Shown: positions 16,335 to 26,114 of the stretch, in pieces | Layout of the letters: every line of letters begins with the position of its first letter | Position numbering within the stretch: position 1 is the stretch's first letter | Assembly (NCBI GenBank): GCA_019638615.1 | Contig: JAHBTL010000003.1 | Coordinates: 124,001-188,000, forward strand | DNA: 64,000 nucleotides | Direction of reading: 5' to 3' | Source of the DNA: Chitinophagaceae bacterium | GTDB taxonomy: Bacteria > Bacteroidota > Bacteroidia > Chitinophagales > Chitinophagaceae | Made by a program: the position numbers and the translations under genes | The notes under the pieces: generated by a model | Told to the model about the DNA's origin: nothing | Seen by the model: only the letters and a program-made list of their open reading frames with translations | Database searches by the model: none

Positions 16335-17852
16335 TTAGTATCTTACTTTGAAAGCTACACGCCTGTTTTTAGCACGTCCGGCTTCTGTATTATTGTCTGC
16401 AATTGGATGATCAGAGCCGAATCCTGAAGCAGTCAATCTTTCCGGAGCGATGCCTTTATTTACCAGGTATATCTTAATTGCCAGGGCGCGTTTACCCGAT
16501 AATATCTGGTTGTGTCTAACTGCCCCCGTGTTATCGGTATGTCCTTCAATGTCCAGTTTTATTTCAGGGTTATCGAGAAGGATGGCGGCAATCCGGTCGA
16601 GCGATACGTTAGATGTTGCCTTGATATTATCGCTGTTTACATCAAACAGGATGCTGCGTGCCGCTTTGTTGATATCATCCACCATGTGTTTCTCTATCTC
16701 AGGACATCCGTTGTTCGCTTTTGGTCCAGGTTTAATAGGACATTTATCTTCATCGTCGTTTATACCGTCCATATCGGTATCTGGTGCAGGACATCCATTG
16801 TACTTGCTGCTGCCCACAATATCAGGGCATTTGTCTTCCTCATCATTTATACCATCTTTATCGGTGTCAGGTACAGGGCAGCCGTTGTATCTTGGGGAGC
16901 CGGCTGTATCCGGGCATTTGTCTTCTTCATCGCTTACACCATCTTTGTCTTGGTCGGGAGCAGGGCAGCCCAGCAATTTGCTGATACCGGCAACGTCGGG
17001 GCATTTATCCTGGATGTCAGGAATGCCATCTCCGTCTGTATCGGGACATCCTCCGGTTGCAGCAGTACCGTTTTCGCCATTGCATTTATCAATTTTATCA
17101 GGTACGCCGTCTCCATCGCTGTCTTTGGCCTCGGCTTTCAGTTTTGCCGATTTCGATTTGGTAACCCATACTACCAGCGTAGCGCCGTATGCCTGGTGTT
17201 TAAATGATCCGCCATATTCGGCAGTATAAAAATCAGATAAACCGCGGCTATAGTTTGCCGTTAGCATGATGCGGTCGTTGAAATCAAATCCCGCCAATGC
17301 ATTTACACCATAATCAAGTTTATTGTATTTATGAACATTGTCCCCGGTCGCTAATTTGTTATCATATGTCGTTAGCTCGCCTGAAGCATTATAATATTCG
17401 TATTTCGTTTTTTGGGTAAGATTGTAGCCGGCATACCCACCTGCACCCAGTATGAACCTTACTTTAGGAGATAATGGAATACGGTATACAAGATATACGG
17501 GAAGTTCTGCATAACCCAGCTTCCACGATGAAGTGATCGATGAGGTATCGGAATGAAATGATTTGGTAGAGTCGTACGCCTTTGCAAAATTTCTGCCTTT
17601 TGTTGTATACAATAAAGAAGCCTGAACAGCCCAGTTTGCTTTTTTATCAAGCGCGAACTCTGAATATAATCCACCATGGAAACCTGCGGAGGGTGTGTAA
17701 TAACTTTCAAACTGCTGGTTCCAGTTGGGTAAATTATTTTTTTCTGTTACCGCAGCGTTGTGTACACCACCACCCACTCCAAATTTAAATTGGGCGTATA
17801 TAGTATTGAAAAACAATAGATTGAACGATAGGAGTAGATATACTTTTTTCAT
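16335..17852 (-). CDS. OmpA-family outer-membrane protein with PorT-like barrel and five TSP3 repeats
   Basis: The 505-residue protein starts with a signal peptide (residues 1-20, YAQ). Residues of about 22-235 look like an outer-membrane beta-barrel of the PorT/OmpX type (FKFGVGGGV start, alternating aromatic strands). Five thrombospondin type 3 repeats follow, each D-x-D-x-DG-x-x-D-x-x-DKC, separated by NGCP/LGCP motifs; they bind calcium in known proteins. Residues of about 390-505 are a canonical OmpA domain (EGHTDNTG, GKRALAIK, NRRVAF) that anchors to peptidoglycan. It is a structural envelope protein. The repeats produce long antisense open frames, which I treat as artefacts. Confidence 0.93.
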   Translation of the reverse strand: MKKVYLLLSFNLLFFNTIYAQFKFGVGGGVHNAAVTEKNNLPNWNQQFESYYTPSAGFHGGLYSEFALDKKANWAVQASLLYTTKGRNFAKAYDSTKSFHSDTSSITSSWKLGYAELPVYLVYRIPLSPKVRFILGAGGYAGYNLTQKTKYEYYNASGELTTYDNKLATGDNVHKYNKLDYGVNALAGFDFNDRIMLTANYSRGLSDFYTAEYGGSFKHQAYGATLVVWVTKSKSAKLKAEAKDSDGDGVPDKIDKCNGENGTAATGGCPDTDGDGIPDIQDKCPDVAGISKLLGCPAPDQDKDGVSDEEDKCPDTAGSPRYNGCPVPDTDKDGINDEEDKCPDIVGSSKYNGCPAPDTDMDGINDDEDKCPIKPGPKANNGCPEIEKHMVDDINKAARSILFDVNSDNIKATSNVSLDRIAAILLDNPEIKLDIEGHTDNTGAVRHNQILSGKRALAIKIYLVNKGIAPERLTASGFGSDHPIADNNTEAGRAKNRRVAFKVRY

Positions 17853-17953
17853 ACTTACGGGTTAGTTCAAAGGATAATGATGACTTCTTTAATTCAAATA
17901 ACGCTTAACGGGCTGTAATATTATTGGCATTCAGTTGATTCTGTTAAAAGAGA

Positions 17954-18072
17954 TGTTGCAGGTTACAAGTTGCAGGTTTCAGGTTTGGGGTTTATGGTTT
18001 ATTGTTTCTGGTTCCGGGTTTAGTCCGACTATAAACAACAAACAGCAAACTTCAAACCGTTCAATCTCAAAT
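17954..18072. repeat. Period-7 inverted array A5
   Basis: Ten words of the GGTTTNN type run in perfect 7-bp phase from 17954 to 18023 (for example TGTTGCA, GGTTACA, GGTTTCA, GGTTTAT twice). After one spacer word come four complementary words (ATAAACA, ACAAACA, GCAAACT, TCAAACC) at 18031-18058, then AATCTCA-type words to 18072. The remainder of the spacer 17853-18155 shows nothing else recognisable. Confidence 0.85.
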
Positions 18073-18155
18073 TTCCAAAAAAAAATATTCACGTTTCACG
18101 GGGAACATGTGGATAACCTTTTCATTTATAACACTATTATAAGATTTGCTTCGAT

Positions 18156-18183
18156 AAAAACCCCGGCTTTTCAGACCCGGGGC
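18156..18183 (-). terminator. Intrinsic terminator of the aldehyde dehydrogenase gene
   Basis: CCCCGG (18161-18166) pairs with CCGGGG (18177-18182). On the minus strand five T residues follow. It lies 22 bp past the stop codon of the minus-strand ALDH gene. Confidence 0.85.
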
Positions 18184-18204
18184 TTCAGCGCAATGACAGT
18201 GGTT

Positions 18205-19731
18205 TTAAATATGAAAGTTAATGCCCTGTGCCAGGGGAAGATTCGGCGACCAGTTGATCGTATTGGTTTGCCGGCGCATGTAATTTTTCCAGGCGTCGCT
18301 TCCGCTTTCTCTTCCGCCCCCGGTTTCCTTTTCTCCCCCGAAGGCTCCGCCTATCTCAGCCCCGCTTGTGCCGATATTTACATTGGCAATGCCGCAATCG
18401 CTCCCTTCTGCAGACAGGAATAATTCAGATTCCCGGATGTTTAAGGTCATGATGGAAGAAGAAAGCCCCTGGGGCACACTGTTGTGAATAGCGATGGCTT
18501 CCTCAATGGTTTGATAGGGCATGATATACAGGATGGGTGCAAAGGTTTCCTGCTGAACAATATTGTATCCGGGAAGCACTTCCGCTATGCAGGGTTGCAC
18601 ATAGCAGCCGCTTTTGTAGGGTTCGCCTTCTAATATGCCGCCTTCTACTATAAATTTCCCGCCTTCGGCTTTGCATTTGTCAATTGCTTCAAGATACATT
18701 TTCACCGCAGCCTGGTCAATCAACGGGCCAACATGGTTTGCTTCATCCAGCGGGTCACCTATTCTCAATTGCCTGTAGGCTTTAATTAATTTTTCTTTAA
18801 ACTGCTCATATATACTTTCATGAATGATGAGGCGCCTGGTGCTGGTGCACCTTTGTCCTGCAGTGCCCACTGCCCCAAATACACTGGCGATCAATGCAAT
18901 GTCAAGGTCGGCGTCTTTTGATATGATAATGGCATTATTGCCCCCCAGCTCAAGCAGGCTCCTGCCCAGTCGTTCAGCCACTGCCCCGGCTACAGCCTTT
19001 CCCATACGGGTAGAACCGGTAGCAGAAACCAGCGGAATCCGGGGGTCCGATGCGATCCTTTCGCCTGTTTGTTTGGCGCCAATGATAAGACATCCAACTC
19101 CTTCAGGGACGTTGTTTTGCGAAAACACGTCGGCAACCAGGTGTTGGACTGCTATGGCGCATAAAGGGGTTTTTTCCGAAGGTTTCCAGATGCATGTATT
19201 GCCACATACCCAGGCAAGTGCGGCATTCCAGCTCCATACCGCCACGGGAAAATTAAAGGCGGAGATGATTCCCACTGTTCCCAGGGGATGCCATTGTTCG
19301 TACATCCGGTGGGCGGGTCTTTCGCTGTGCATGCTTAGTCCGTACAACTGCCTGGATAAACCCACAGCAAAATCGCATATATCAATCATTTCCTGCACTT
19401 CCCCCAGCCCTTCCTGCAGGCTTTTGCCCATTTCGTACGATACCAGTTTACCTAGTGCATCTTTATACGAACGTAGCTTTTCCCCGATTTGCCTGACAAT
19501 TTCTCCACGTTTGGGTGCCGGCCATTTTCTCCAGCTTAAAAAAGCTTCATTGGCTTTTCTCACTACTGTTTCATAACCATCGTTGTCGGCACTGAAAATA
19601 CTTGCAATCAGCGCCCCGTCTACCGGCGAGTGCGACGGAATGATAGCGCCCGATGATCCCACCCAGTTTTGACCGGTTGAGATGCCCTGGTTTACGGAAC
19701 TGATCCTGAGTTTTTCAATAAAATCACTCAT
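18205..19731 (-). CDS. ALDH7-type aldehyde dehydrogenase (aminoadipate-semialdehyde / piperideine-6-carboxylate type)
   Basis: The 508-residue protein is an NAD(P)-dependent aldehyde dehydrogenase with all catalytic residues visible: Asn160 in SAFNFP, Glu261 in ELGGN and nucleophile Cys295 in GQRCTSTRR. The GTAGQRCTSTRRLIIHESIYEQF stretch and the HPLGTVGIISAFNFPVAVWSWN region are characteristic of the ALDH7 (antiquitin) subfamily. That subfamily oxidises alpha-aminoadipic semialdehyde in lysine degradation and related semialdehydes in osmolyte metabolism. No other lysine-catabolism gene is nearby, so the physiological substrate is inferred from subfamily only. It is a single-gene unit with its own terminator. 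Confidence 0.85.
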   Translation of the reverse strand: MSDFIEKLRISSVNQGISTGQNWVGSSGAIIPSHSPVDGALIASIFSADNDGYETVVRKANEAFLSWRKWPAPKRGEIVRQIGEKLRSYKDALGKLVSYEMGKSLQEGLGEVQEMIDICDFAVGLSRQLYGLSMHSERPAHRMYEQWHPLGTVGIISAFNFPVAVWSWNAALAWVCGNTCIWKPSEKTPLCAIAVQHLVADVFSQNNVPEGVGCLIIGAKQTGERIASDPRIPLVSATGSTRMGKAVAGAVAERLGRSLLELGGNNAIIISKDADLDIALIASVFGAVGTAGQRCTSTRRLIIHESIYEQFKEKLIKAYRQLRIGDPLDEANHVGPLIDQAAVKMYLEAIDKCKAEGGKFIVEGGILEGEPYKSGCYVQPCIAEVLPGYNIVQQETFAPILYIMPYQTIEEAIAIHNSVPQGLSSSIMTLNIRESELFLSAEGSDCGIANVNIGTSGAEIGGAFGGEKETGGGRESGSDAWKNYMRRQTNTINWSPNLPLAQGINFHI

Positions 19732-20098
19732 GCTGGTTTCATTTATTTACCGCAATATACACCATATAGTGCGCCATTTTAAAAGACAGGAGGCCATAAC
19801 TATTGATATACATTAACTGCAGGGTGTATGACTGCTTGATGTATGATACTAAACGTTGTAAAGCCCGGATTTGTCGATGAAAAATTATGAGGTGCGAAAT
19901 TAATTCACCTACTTTGCATTACTAAATCACTCAAAAATATCCGCGATAAACCTGTCAACAACAGGTTTTTTTATTTCCAGTGTAATCCTCTTCGTTCAAC
20001 CATCCTCTATATATCACTTTGAACAGCCGTACCGAAGTTTAATCAGGTTCCAACCTTCTATGAAACCGAGTATTGTTAACTTGATTAAATCAACAGAA
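19732..20098. other. Intergenic region with an isolated terminator
   Basis: This 367-bp gap separates the divergently transcribed ALDH gene and the small secreted-protein gene. I see no gene in it. Its notable content is the strong rho-independent terminator at 19948, preceded by a TACTTTGC stretch at 19910 that is one base short of the Bacteroidota -7 consensus. Confidence 0.55.
19948..19973 (+). terminator. Rho-independent terminator with no gene before it
   Basis: A perfect 8-bp stem is formed by AAACCTGT (19948-19955) and ACAGGTTT (19961-19968) with loop CAACA, followed by a T-rich tract. The nearest plus-strand gene upstream ends at 12721, so this must end a short leader or small RNA, or attenuate the gene at 20099. 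Confidence 0.8.
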
Positions 20099-20602
20099 AT
20101 GAAAACTTCTTTACGTACCCGGTTTTGTTCTTTGCTTATTGTTTTTTCTGTAATTGCCCTGGCTGCCAAAGCAGATGGAGGGGCGGTTCACCCTGCCCAG
20201 TTTAACCTGAACGCTTTTGTAAAAGCTTCTGTGAATTTTCTGGAAGGTACATCTTCCAAAGCTGACGCTATGCTGGAAAACCTGAAAGCAAAAAGAGCCG
20301 ACAGGATCTGTGTATGCGAAATCGTAGAATTGCAAAATAACAATGCAGCATTTACAGATGTAGCTGTTTTTGCAGAAAAGCTTAATAACGGCGATATGGG
20401 AAAAGGGTATAAAATAGCGGAAAGAGAAATAGCGAAAGAGAAAAAACAAATGAAAGCCATGTTTTTTGACGAAGTGAAAGTAAGTACCAAAATAGCCGTT
20501 GCTACCGATTGTCTTAGCCTGTACATAAAACTTCGTCAGGACAGCAATGGCTTAAAGATATATGATATCCTGGATGCAGATGCAAGATCATCCGCTAAAT
20601 AG
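20099..20602 (+). CDS. Secreted protein of unknown function
   Basis: I chose ATG 20099 (167 residues) over ATG 20060 because it puts a normal signal peptide at the N-terminus (KTSLRTRF basic end, hydrophobic LLIVFSVIALAA, then KADGG). The mature part is helical and lysine-rich, with two cysteines close together (ICVCEIV) and a third in TDCLSLYIK. A conserved-looking segment, RADRICVCEIVELQNNNAAF, sits mid-protein. I do not recognise the family. The gene converges with panB, 15 bp beyond its stop, and follows the isolated terminator at 19948, which may control it. Confidence 0.65.
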   Translation: MKTSLRTRFCSLLIVFSVIALAAKADGGAVHPAQFNLNAFVKASVNFLEGTSSKADAMLENLKAKRADRICVCEIVELQNNNAAFTDVAVFAEKLNNGDMGKGYKIAEREIAKEKKQMKAMFFDEVKVSTKIAVATDCLSLYIKLRQDSNGLKIYDILDADARSSAK

Positions 20603-20617
20603 TTGATTCATAGTAGC

Positions 20618-21433
20618 TTAATACTGTTCTGTTGCGCTTGGGAAAGCACCACCTTTTACATCATTAATATATTGTTGAACCGCTCCTGAAACAGTTTCGC
20701 TTAAGTTCAGATATTGTCTTAAGAAACGAGGTTTGAATTCAGAAGTAATACCTAACATATCATGCATCACCAATACTTGCCCATCGCAATAGCCGCCCGC
20801 ACCAATGCCAATAGTAGGAATATGCAGGCTTGTGCTTACGTTCTTAGCCAAAACAGCGGGGATCTTTTCCAGTACGAGAGCAAAGCACCCGGCTTCTTCC
20901 AGCAGGCGGGCGTCACGCTGGAGCTTTTCGGCTTCCGCTTCTTCTTTAGCCCTCACAGTATAGGTGCCAAACTTGTAGATCGACTGGGGCGTTAATCCCA
21001 GGTGACCCATTACAGGCACGCCGGCGGAGATGATCCTTTTGATAGATTCAATCACTTCTTCCCCGCCTTCGAGCTTAACGGCATGGGCACCCGTTTCTTT
21101 CATGATGCGTATGGTTGAGCTGAGCGCTTCTTTGGAATTGCCCTGGTATGCTCCAAAGGGAAGGTCTACTACCACCAGGCATCGTTTGGCGCCCCGTACT
21201 ACCGATGCGGCATGATAAATCATTTGATCTAAGGTAATGGGCAGGGTGGTTTCATGCCCTGCCATTACATTGCTGGCAGAATCACCTACCAGAATAATAT
21301 CTATCCCAGCGCCGTCTATCAGTTTTGCAAAAGAATAATCATAGGAGGTAAGCATGGCTATTTTTTCGCCACTCTCCTTCATTTTTTGGATGGTATGGGT
21401 TGTAATTTTTTTTATTTCTTTATTAACGCTCAT
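20618..21433 (-). CDS. panB: 3-methyl-2-oxobutanoate hydroxymethyltransferase
   Basis: PanB transfers a hydroxymethyl group from methylenetetrahydrofolate to alpha-ketoisovalerate, giving ketopantoate, the first committed step toward pantothenate and CoA. The 271-residue length is typical. Diagnostic stretches are [35 protein letters not shown] (metal-site aspartate), [18 protein letters not shown] and [15 protein letters not shown]. It is the last gene of a minus-strand run after ppk1 and ppx, 20 bp from ppx, and so is probably co-transcribed with them rather than with panC/panD 5 kb upstream. Confidence 0.96.
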   Translation of the reverse strand: MSVNKEIKKITTHTIQKMKESGEKIAMLTSYDYSFAKLIDGAGIDIILVGDSASNVMAGHETTLPITLDQMIYHAASVVRGAKRCLVVVDLPFGAYQGNSKEALSSTIRIMKETGAHAVKLEGGEEVIESIKRIISAGVPVMGHLGLTPQSIYKFGTYTVRAKEEAEAEKLQRDARLLEEAGCFALVLEKIPAVLAKNVSTSLHIPTIGIGAGGYCDGQVLVMHDMLGITSEFKPRFLRQYLNLSETVSGAVQQYINDVKGGAFPSATEQY

Positions 21434-21453
21434 ATCTGTTTAATTATAATTAG

Positions 21454-22338
21454 CTAATAAGAAGAAGCCTCCTTGTATAAATGTTGGATCAGACCGTCTG
21501 CCAGCCCTATCCGCGGAACGTATATTTCTTCGGCATTTGCCCAACGCATTACATTAATATAAATTAAAAGAGCGGGCACAATTACATCTGCCCGGTCTTC
21601 TTTTAATTTATAAATGCGTATCCTTTCTTCAATGGTAAATATACTCAGCTCCTTATAATAGTCCTTCAGCAGTTCTGCGTTTAGGGGTTTGCCTTCTTTT
21701 TTCTTGGATAATGAAAATATCTTATTGATATTTCCGCCCGATCCGATGGCTATTACCGACTTATAATCTTTTGTTTTGCTTTTAATATAATCTTTCATTG
21801 CATCCCACTGGCTGCTGGTAACCATGTTCTTTAAGATCCTGATGGTACCAATATTGAATGATTCCTTGAATACCAGCTTGTCATTGCTGAAAAAAGTGAG
21901 CTCAGTGCTCCCGCCGCCGACATCTATATATAAATAAGAGTCATCTTTCGACATGTTTTCGGCAATGTGATTCTCATAAATCAGGTTGGCTTCTGTTTCC
22001 CCGGAAATTACTTCTATTGTGATACCCGTTTCCATTTTTACCTGCCTGATAATGTCGGAGGCGTTTTGTGCATCGCGCATGGCCGATGTAGCGCATGCTT
22101 TTATGTATTTTACCTGGTATGCATTTACCAGATGTTTATAAGCTTTCATGGTTTCAAGGATCATGGCAATTTTGGGGGCGGAAATTGCGTTGTTTTCAAA
22201 TACATCAAAACCCAGCCTCAAAGGAACTCTTACCAGGTTTAGCTTGCTGAAATAGGGTGTTCCTTCGTTGTTTACTTTTACTTCACTGATCAAAAGGCGG
22301 GCGGCATTACTTCCTATATCAATGGCGGCTAATTTCAA
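21454..22338 (-). CDS. ppx: Exopolyphosphatase / Ppx-GppA phosphatase
   Basis: The 294-residue protein is of the ASKHA-fold Ppx/GppA family, which removes terminal phosphate from polyphosphate or from pppGpp. Signatures are the N-terminal phosphate loop AAIDIGSNAARLLI, the YIDVGGGSTEL second loop with ACATSAMRDAQN before it, and VIAIGSGGNINKI. It has only the catalytic two-lobe core, without the C-terminal HD-like domain of E. coli Ppx. It lies 68 bp downstream of ppk1, so synthesis and breakdown of polyphosphate are encoded together, which supports the exopolyphosphatase assignment over a purely GppA role. Confidence 0.9.
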   Translation of the reverse strand: MKLAAIDIGSNAARLLISEVKVNNEGTPYFSKLNLVRVPLRLGFDVFENNAISAPKIAMILETMKAYKHLVNAYQVKYIKACATSAMRDAQNASDIIRQVKMETGITIEVISGETEANLIYENHIAENMSKDDSYLYIDVGGGSTELTFFSNDKLVFKESFNIGTIRILKNMVTSSQWDAMKDYIKSKTKDYKSVIAIGSGGNINKIFSLSKKKEGKPLNAELLKDYYKELSIFTIEERIRIYKLKEDRADVIVPALLIYINVMRWANAEEIYVPRIGLADGLIQHLYKEASSY

Positions 22339-22406
22339 TGATTGACTTTTGTATAGATTATTAAAAGGTCAATATTATTAAATAATTCATTGAAAGGTGC
22401 TAAAAA

Positions 22407-24512
22407 CTATTCACCGGCGGTATCCGCCGTTTTTAAAGAAGGGTCTGTGTATGCTTTGTGATGCAGGTATTGGTAGGTTTCTATTTGTGATCTTACTTTT
22501 CTTCCTTTGGATGTTACATACGTATTGCTTAACTCGTTGTCGAGTATGCGGGCTTTTACATTGTCTTTCAGCTGTATCTGGAGGATGTCTTTTAATTCTT
22601 TACAAATAGCGGGGTCGGTAACCTGTACCGCAGCTTCTATGCGATGATCTAAATTCCTTACCATTAAATCGGCCGAGGAGATAAATACCTTTTCTTTTCC
22701 GCCACTTTGAAAAACCAGCACCCTGGCATGTTCCAGGTATTCATCTACAATACTTACCGCACGCACTTCTTTTTTAAACTTTTTGTTTTCTGTATACATG
22801 CAGAAAATTCCTCTTACCACCATTTTAATGTCTACCCCCGCGGCAGCTGCTTCGTACAATTTGTTGATGAAACCTTCGTCTGATAACGAATTAAGCTTTA
22901 ATACAATACCTGCGGGCTTTTTATTCCGCGCATTTTTTATTTCCTGGTTTACCAGGGCAATGAGTTTCCGGCGCATATATACCGGGCTCACCAGTAAGGT
23001 TTGGCAGGCTTTTAAAAAAGGGGCGCCGGTTTTGGGTTGCAGGAGGTAATTAAATACCCTGTTAATATCCAGCATAATGTTCCTGTTGCTGGTCAGCAGG
23101 CAGTGATCTCCGTATATAGTAGCGGTTTTTTCGTTGAGATTGCCGGTGCTGACAAACCCATATTCGATGGCTTTAGTGCCCTGTCTTTTCTTGATTACGC
23201 AAATTTTTGCATGAATTTTCATATTGGGAACGCCCGTTAATACTATAATGCCTTCGTCTTCCAAACGTTCTTTCCATTCCAGGTTGGCTTCTTCATCAAA
23301 CCTTGCTCTCAGCTCCAGCATTACTATTACTTTTTTGCCATTTCTTTTAGCATTGATCAACGCATTGATGATTTTGGAAGCCGGGGCCAGGCGGTAAGCG
23401 GTTATTTTGATTTCCATCACATCGGGATCCGTGGCGGCCTCGCGCAAGAGCGATATTACAGGGTTAAAAGACTGATAAGGAAAATGCAGCATAATATCCT
23501 TTTCAAGGATGACTTCCGTAACGCGGTTGGTATTTTTAAGGGCCGGATGAACAAGCGGCTTGCGCCGCACGCTTTTTTGGGCAAATACCGAATCCGGGAA
23601 ATCCATAAAATGCCTGAAATTATGAATTCGCCCTCCGGGAATGATGGCATCCTTGCGCTTGAGGTGGAGCCGTTTGATGAGGTATTCGAGAATGCCTGAA
23701 TCCATTTGTTTGTCATATACAAATCTTACGGGCTTACCTCTTTTCCGGGTCTTAATTCCTTTTGCGATTTTTTGTGTATAAGGAATGCTTAAGTCCGTAT
23801 CAAGGTCAAACTCTGCATCGCGCGTTACCTTAAAAACATGCGCTGTGTATTTATCGTAACCTAAAAAAGAAAATATTTGCGGCAGGCAAAAACGAATGAC
23901 ATCTTCAAGCAGGATAATATAATGCTGTCCCGCCTGTGAGGGTAAGATTACAAAACGCGACATCAGCCGGGTAGGCACCTCTACCAATGCGTACTTTTTT
24001 TTATAGGCGGAATCCTTTTTAGACATGACAACTGCCAGTAAAATGGCTTTTTCACGCAGGTAAGGAAAATGCTCAATGCTTTCAATCATCAGGGGAATGA
24101 CAGAGGACGCTACTTCTTCATCAAAAAATGTACGGACAAACTTTTGTTGTTCCCTGTTGAGCTGTTTTTCGGTAATGAGGTGGATATTCTGCCTTTTTAA
24201 CTCGCCTGAAATGTTTTTCCATATTCTGTCGAATTCGTTTTGTTGCTCCAGAACAATGGATTGGATCTGATCGAGGATTTTTTGAGGTTCCTGCTCAAGA
24301 TGCATTCTTGCTTTCTTTCCCAGTTCCAGCATCCGTTTGAGTGCAGCCACCCTAACCCTGAAAAATTCATCAAGGTTATTAGAGAATATGCCCAAGAATT
24401 TAATCCTTTCTTTTAATGGTACCGTGTTATCCGCCGCTTCCTGTAATACCCTTGCGTTAAATGCCAGCCAGCTGATATCGCGGGTGATCATTTTTTTCTT
24501 CTCTCGTGCCAT
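22407..24512 (-). CDS. ppk1: Polyphosphate kinase 1
   Basis: Ppk1 reversibly polymerises the ATP gamma-phosphate into polyphosphate. The 701-residue length matches the family. The order of domains fits: helical N-terminal domain (ISWLAFNARVLQEA, NNLDEFFRVRV), head domain, then two phospholipase-D-like domains. The autophosphorylated histidine is probably His434 in MKIHAKI and the second active-site histidine His595 in YLEHARV. FPYQSFNPVI, YGFVSTGNLNEKTA and DHRIEAAVQV are further family landmarks. It is the first gene of the ppk1-ppx-panB run. Confidence 0.97.
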   Translation of the reverse strand: MAREKKKMITRDISWLAFNARVLQEAADNTVPLKERIKFLGIFSNNLDEFFRVRVAALKRMLELGKKARMHLEQEPQKILDQIQSIVLEQQNEFDRIWKNISGELKRQNIHLITEKQLNREQQKFVRTFFDEEVASSVIPLMIESIEHFPYLREKAILLAVVMSKKDSAYKKKYALVEVPTRLMSRFVILPSQAGQHYIILLEDVIRFCLPQIFSFLGYDKYTAHVFKVTRDAEFDLDTDLSIPYTQKIAKGIKTRKRGKPVRFVYDKQMDSGILEYLIKRLHLKRKDAIIPGGRIHNFRHFMDFPDSVFAQKSVRRKPLVHPALKNTNRVTEVILEKDIMLHFPYQSFNPVISLLREAATDPDVMEIKITAYRLAPASKIINALINAKRNGKKVIVMLELRARFDEEANLEWKERLEDEGIIVLTGVPNMKIHAKICVIKKRQGTKAIEYGFVSTGNLNEKTATIYGDHCLLTSNRNIMLDINRVFNYLLQPKTGAPFLKACQTLLVSPVYMRRKLIALVNQEIKNARNKKPAGIVLKLNSLSDEGFINKLYEAAAAGVDIKMVVRGIFCMYTENKKFKKEVRAVSIVDEYLEHARVLVFQSGGKEKVFISSADLMVRNLDHRIEAAVQVTDPAICKELKDILQIQLKDNVKARILDNELSNTYVTSKGRKVRSQIETYQYLHHKAYTDPSLKTADTAGE

Positions 24513-24605
24513 GTTTATTTTGTTATTTGTAAAAATAAATAACGTGCACAGAACCCAATATTAAGTTTTTGAGCAGGCTGTATAGAACGGAGAGGAAAAG
24601 AGAAC

Positions 24606-25097
24606 TTAAAGCTCCTGTATTTTTTGAATGAGCGAGGAGGTAGAAAAGCCTTTCACGAGCGGAACTATCTTTACTTCACCTCCGTTTTTCACCACTTCTT
24701 CTGCGCCAACGATCTGGCTCAACTGATAATCTCCGCCTTTCAGTAATACGTCGGGCTCTATTTCTTTTATGAGCTCCAGCGGGGTATCTTCATCAAATAA
24801 AACAACAGCGTCAACAATGGTAAGGGAAGCAAGCATGAGCGCACGGAAAGATTGATCATTCACCGGGCGGGAAGGCCCTTTCAGTCTTTTTACCGAAGCA
24901 TCGGTATTAATTCCTACAATCAAAATATCGCCAGCTTCCGCAGCTTTCGAAAGAATTTCAATATGCCCCATGTGCAGTATGTCAAAGCAGCCGTTGGTAA
25001 ATACAATTTTCTTACCTACCAGCCTCCAGCGTTTTACCTGGTGCTTTACGCCATCCTGCGTTAATATTTTATTTTTGATCAGCCCTGGATATTTCAT
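24606..25097 (-). CDS. rfaE2: D-glycero-beta-D-manno-heptose 1-phosphate adenylyltransferase
   Basis: The 163-residue protein is a stand-alone nucleotidyltransferase equivalent to the C-terminal half of HldE. It activates heptose-1-phosphate as ADP-heptose for lipopolysaccharide core. The cytidylyltransferase-type motif [12 protein letters not shown] has His42 and His45. [23 protein letters not shown] and DVLLKGGDY are typical of RfaE2. The kinase half (RfaE1) is not in the window. Its start overlaps the end of the flippase-like gene by 29 bp, so the two are translationally linked. Confidence 0.93.
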   Translation of the reverse strand: MKYPGLIKNKILTQDGVKHQVKRWRLVGKKIVFTNGCFDILHMGHIEILSKAAEAGDILIVGINTDASVKRLKGPSRPVNDQSFRALMLASLTIVDAVVLFDEDTPLELIKEIEPDVLLKGGDYQLSQIVGAEEVVKNGGEVKIVPLVKGFSTSSLIQKIQEL

Positions 25098-26097
25098 ATT
25101 TATTCCGGTTTACTATTGGTAGCAAAATTAGGCATATTAATCCTCCAACTATGGCAATGCTGGTTTGAGCCAGCCATAAAACCCAGCCAAAACCTAAAGC
25201 AGGGCCCCTGGCTATTCCATACAATGGTAAAAGTTCCTGTATAAAATATTGATAGGCGCCTATTCCGCCCGGGGTTGCTATCATTGCCACGCTGCCGAGG
25301 CTTATAATGGAAAGTCCTGCTCCTAGATCGAGCTGGCTTACTTCTTTCATCGTATAAAACCCCGCTTTTACGCTAAGAATATACAATAGCCATATCAGCA
25401 CGGATTGCATAATAAAAAGCCATTTGTTTTTAAGATGAATGATACTGGTTATACCGGCCCAGATGCCTTTGAGCACAGCGGTAATTTTTTTTACAGCAGG
25501 AGAGGAGGCGTTTCTTTTCAGGATCCATATAAATAGTAAAACCAATGTGCCCAGTACCAACAGTATAAACGCAACCCTGAAGAACTTTACATTGCCATCG
25601 GCATCGTACAGTAAAATGCTGAGTTTTGCGGAAGCAAAGCCGCTTATGATATCAAATTGCGTAACAATGGTGATAGCAAATACGATCAGCAGGCACAGAG
25701 CATCAACAATGCGTTCGGTTACCATGGTGCCTATTAGCTTATCAGCCGGGATTTTTTCGTATTTGGCCAGCATGGTACATTTCATCACTTCGCCCAGGCG
25801 GGGAACAAGCATATTAAAAAAATAGCCAAGCATGGTGGCAAAAAAGGAATTGGCGGAAGAAGGGGCATAACCCAATGGTTGTATCAATATTTTCCATCTT
25901 AACGCGCGGATATAATGCGCCAGCAGCAGTATGAGCATGGGAAATGCAACGAGCAGGTAATCCGCCGCTTTTAAAGAGCTTATTAATTGCTGTTTGTTTT
26001 CGTGCGAAAGGTTGCTGGCGCTCAGCCACAATAAAAATATCCCAAGTCCCAGGAAGAAAGCATATTGCAGGGCGTTTAACAGTTTTTTTCTCGTCAT
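25069..26097 (-). CDS. Flippase-like / lysylphosphatidylglycerol synthase TM-region membrane protein
   Basis: The 342-residue inner-membrane protein has about eight hydrophobic segments (residues 12-27, 42-63, 80-95, 128-147, 178-198, 222-245, 255-285, 300-330). Family hallmarks of the LPG_synthase_TM / UPF0104 group are present: [41 protein letters not shown] and [13 protein letters not shown]. Members are thought to act in membrane lipid or glycan transport, but biochemical proof is scant. It sits between panD and rfaE2. The same order, with panC and DUF4270 nearby, is one I associate with other Bacteroidota, so the position is probably ancestral. Confidence 0.85.
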   Translation of the reverse strand: MTRKKLLNALQYAFFLGLGIFLLWLSASNLSHENKQQLISSLKAADYLLVAFPMLILLLAHYIRALRWKILIQPLGYAPSSANSFFATMLGYFFNMLVPRLGEVMKCTMLAKYEKIPADKLIGTMVTERIVDALCLLIVFAITIVTQFDIISGFASAKLSILLYDADGNVKFFRVAFILLVLGTLVLLFIWILKRNASSPAVKKITAVLKGIWAGITSIIHLKNKWLFIMQSVLIWLLYILSVKAGFYTMKEVSQLDLGAGLSIISLGSVAMIATPGGIGAYQYFIQELLPLYGIARGPALGFGWVLWLAQTSIAIVGGLICLILLPIVNRNKYEISRADQK

Positions 26098-26114
26098 ATG
26101 CAGGTGATGAGCAT

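Noticed and set aside
16450-17229. Long plus-strand open frames (up to 259 codons) across the OmpA gene
   Set aside because: They are antisense to the TSP3 repeats, whose skewed DKC/DGD codons keep the opposite strand free of stops. Their translations have no recognisable family features.
17935-18423. 162-codon plus-strand frame from repeat array A5 into the ALDH gene
   Set aside because: First part is translated heptamer repeat, second part is antisense to the conserved ALDH C-terminus.
22411-22430. GGCGG-tat-CCGCC hairpin followed by T residues near the end of ppk1
   Set aside because: It lies inside the last codons of ppk1, and the T-run is on the strand opposite to transcription, so it would terminate only antisense RNA.
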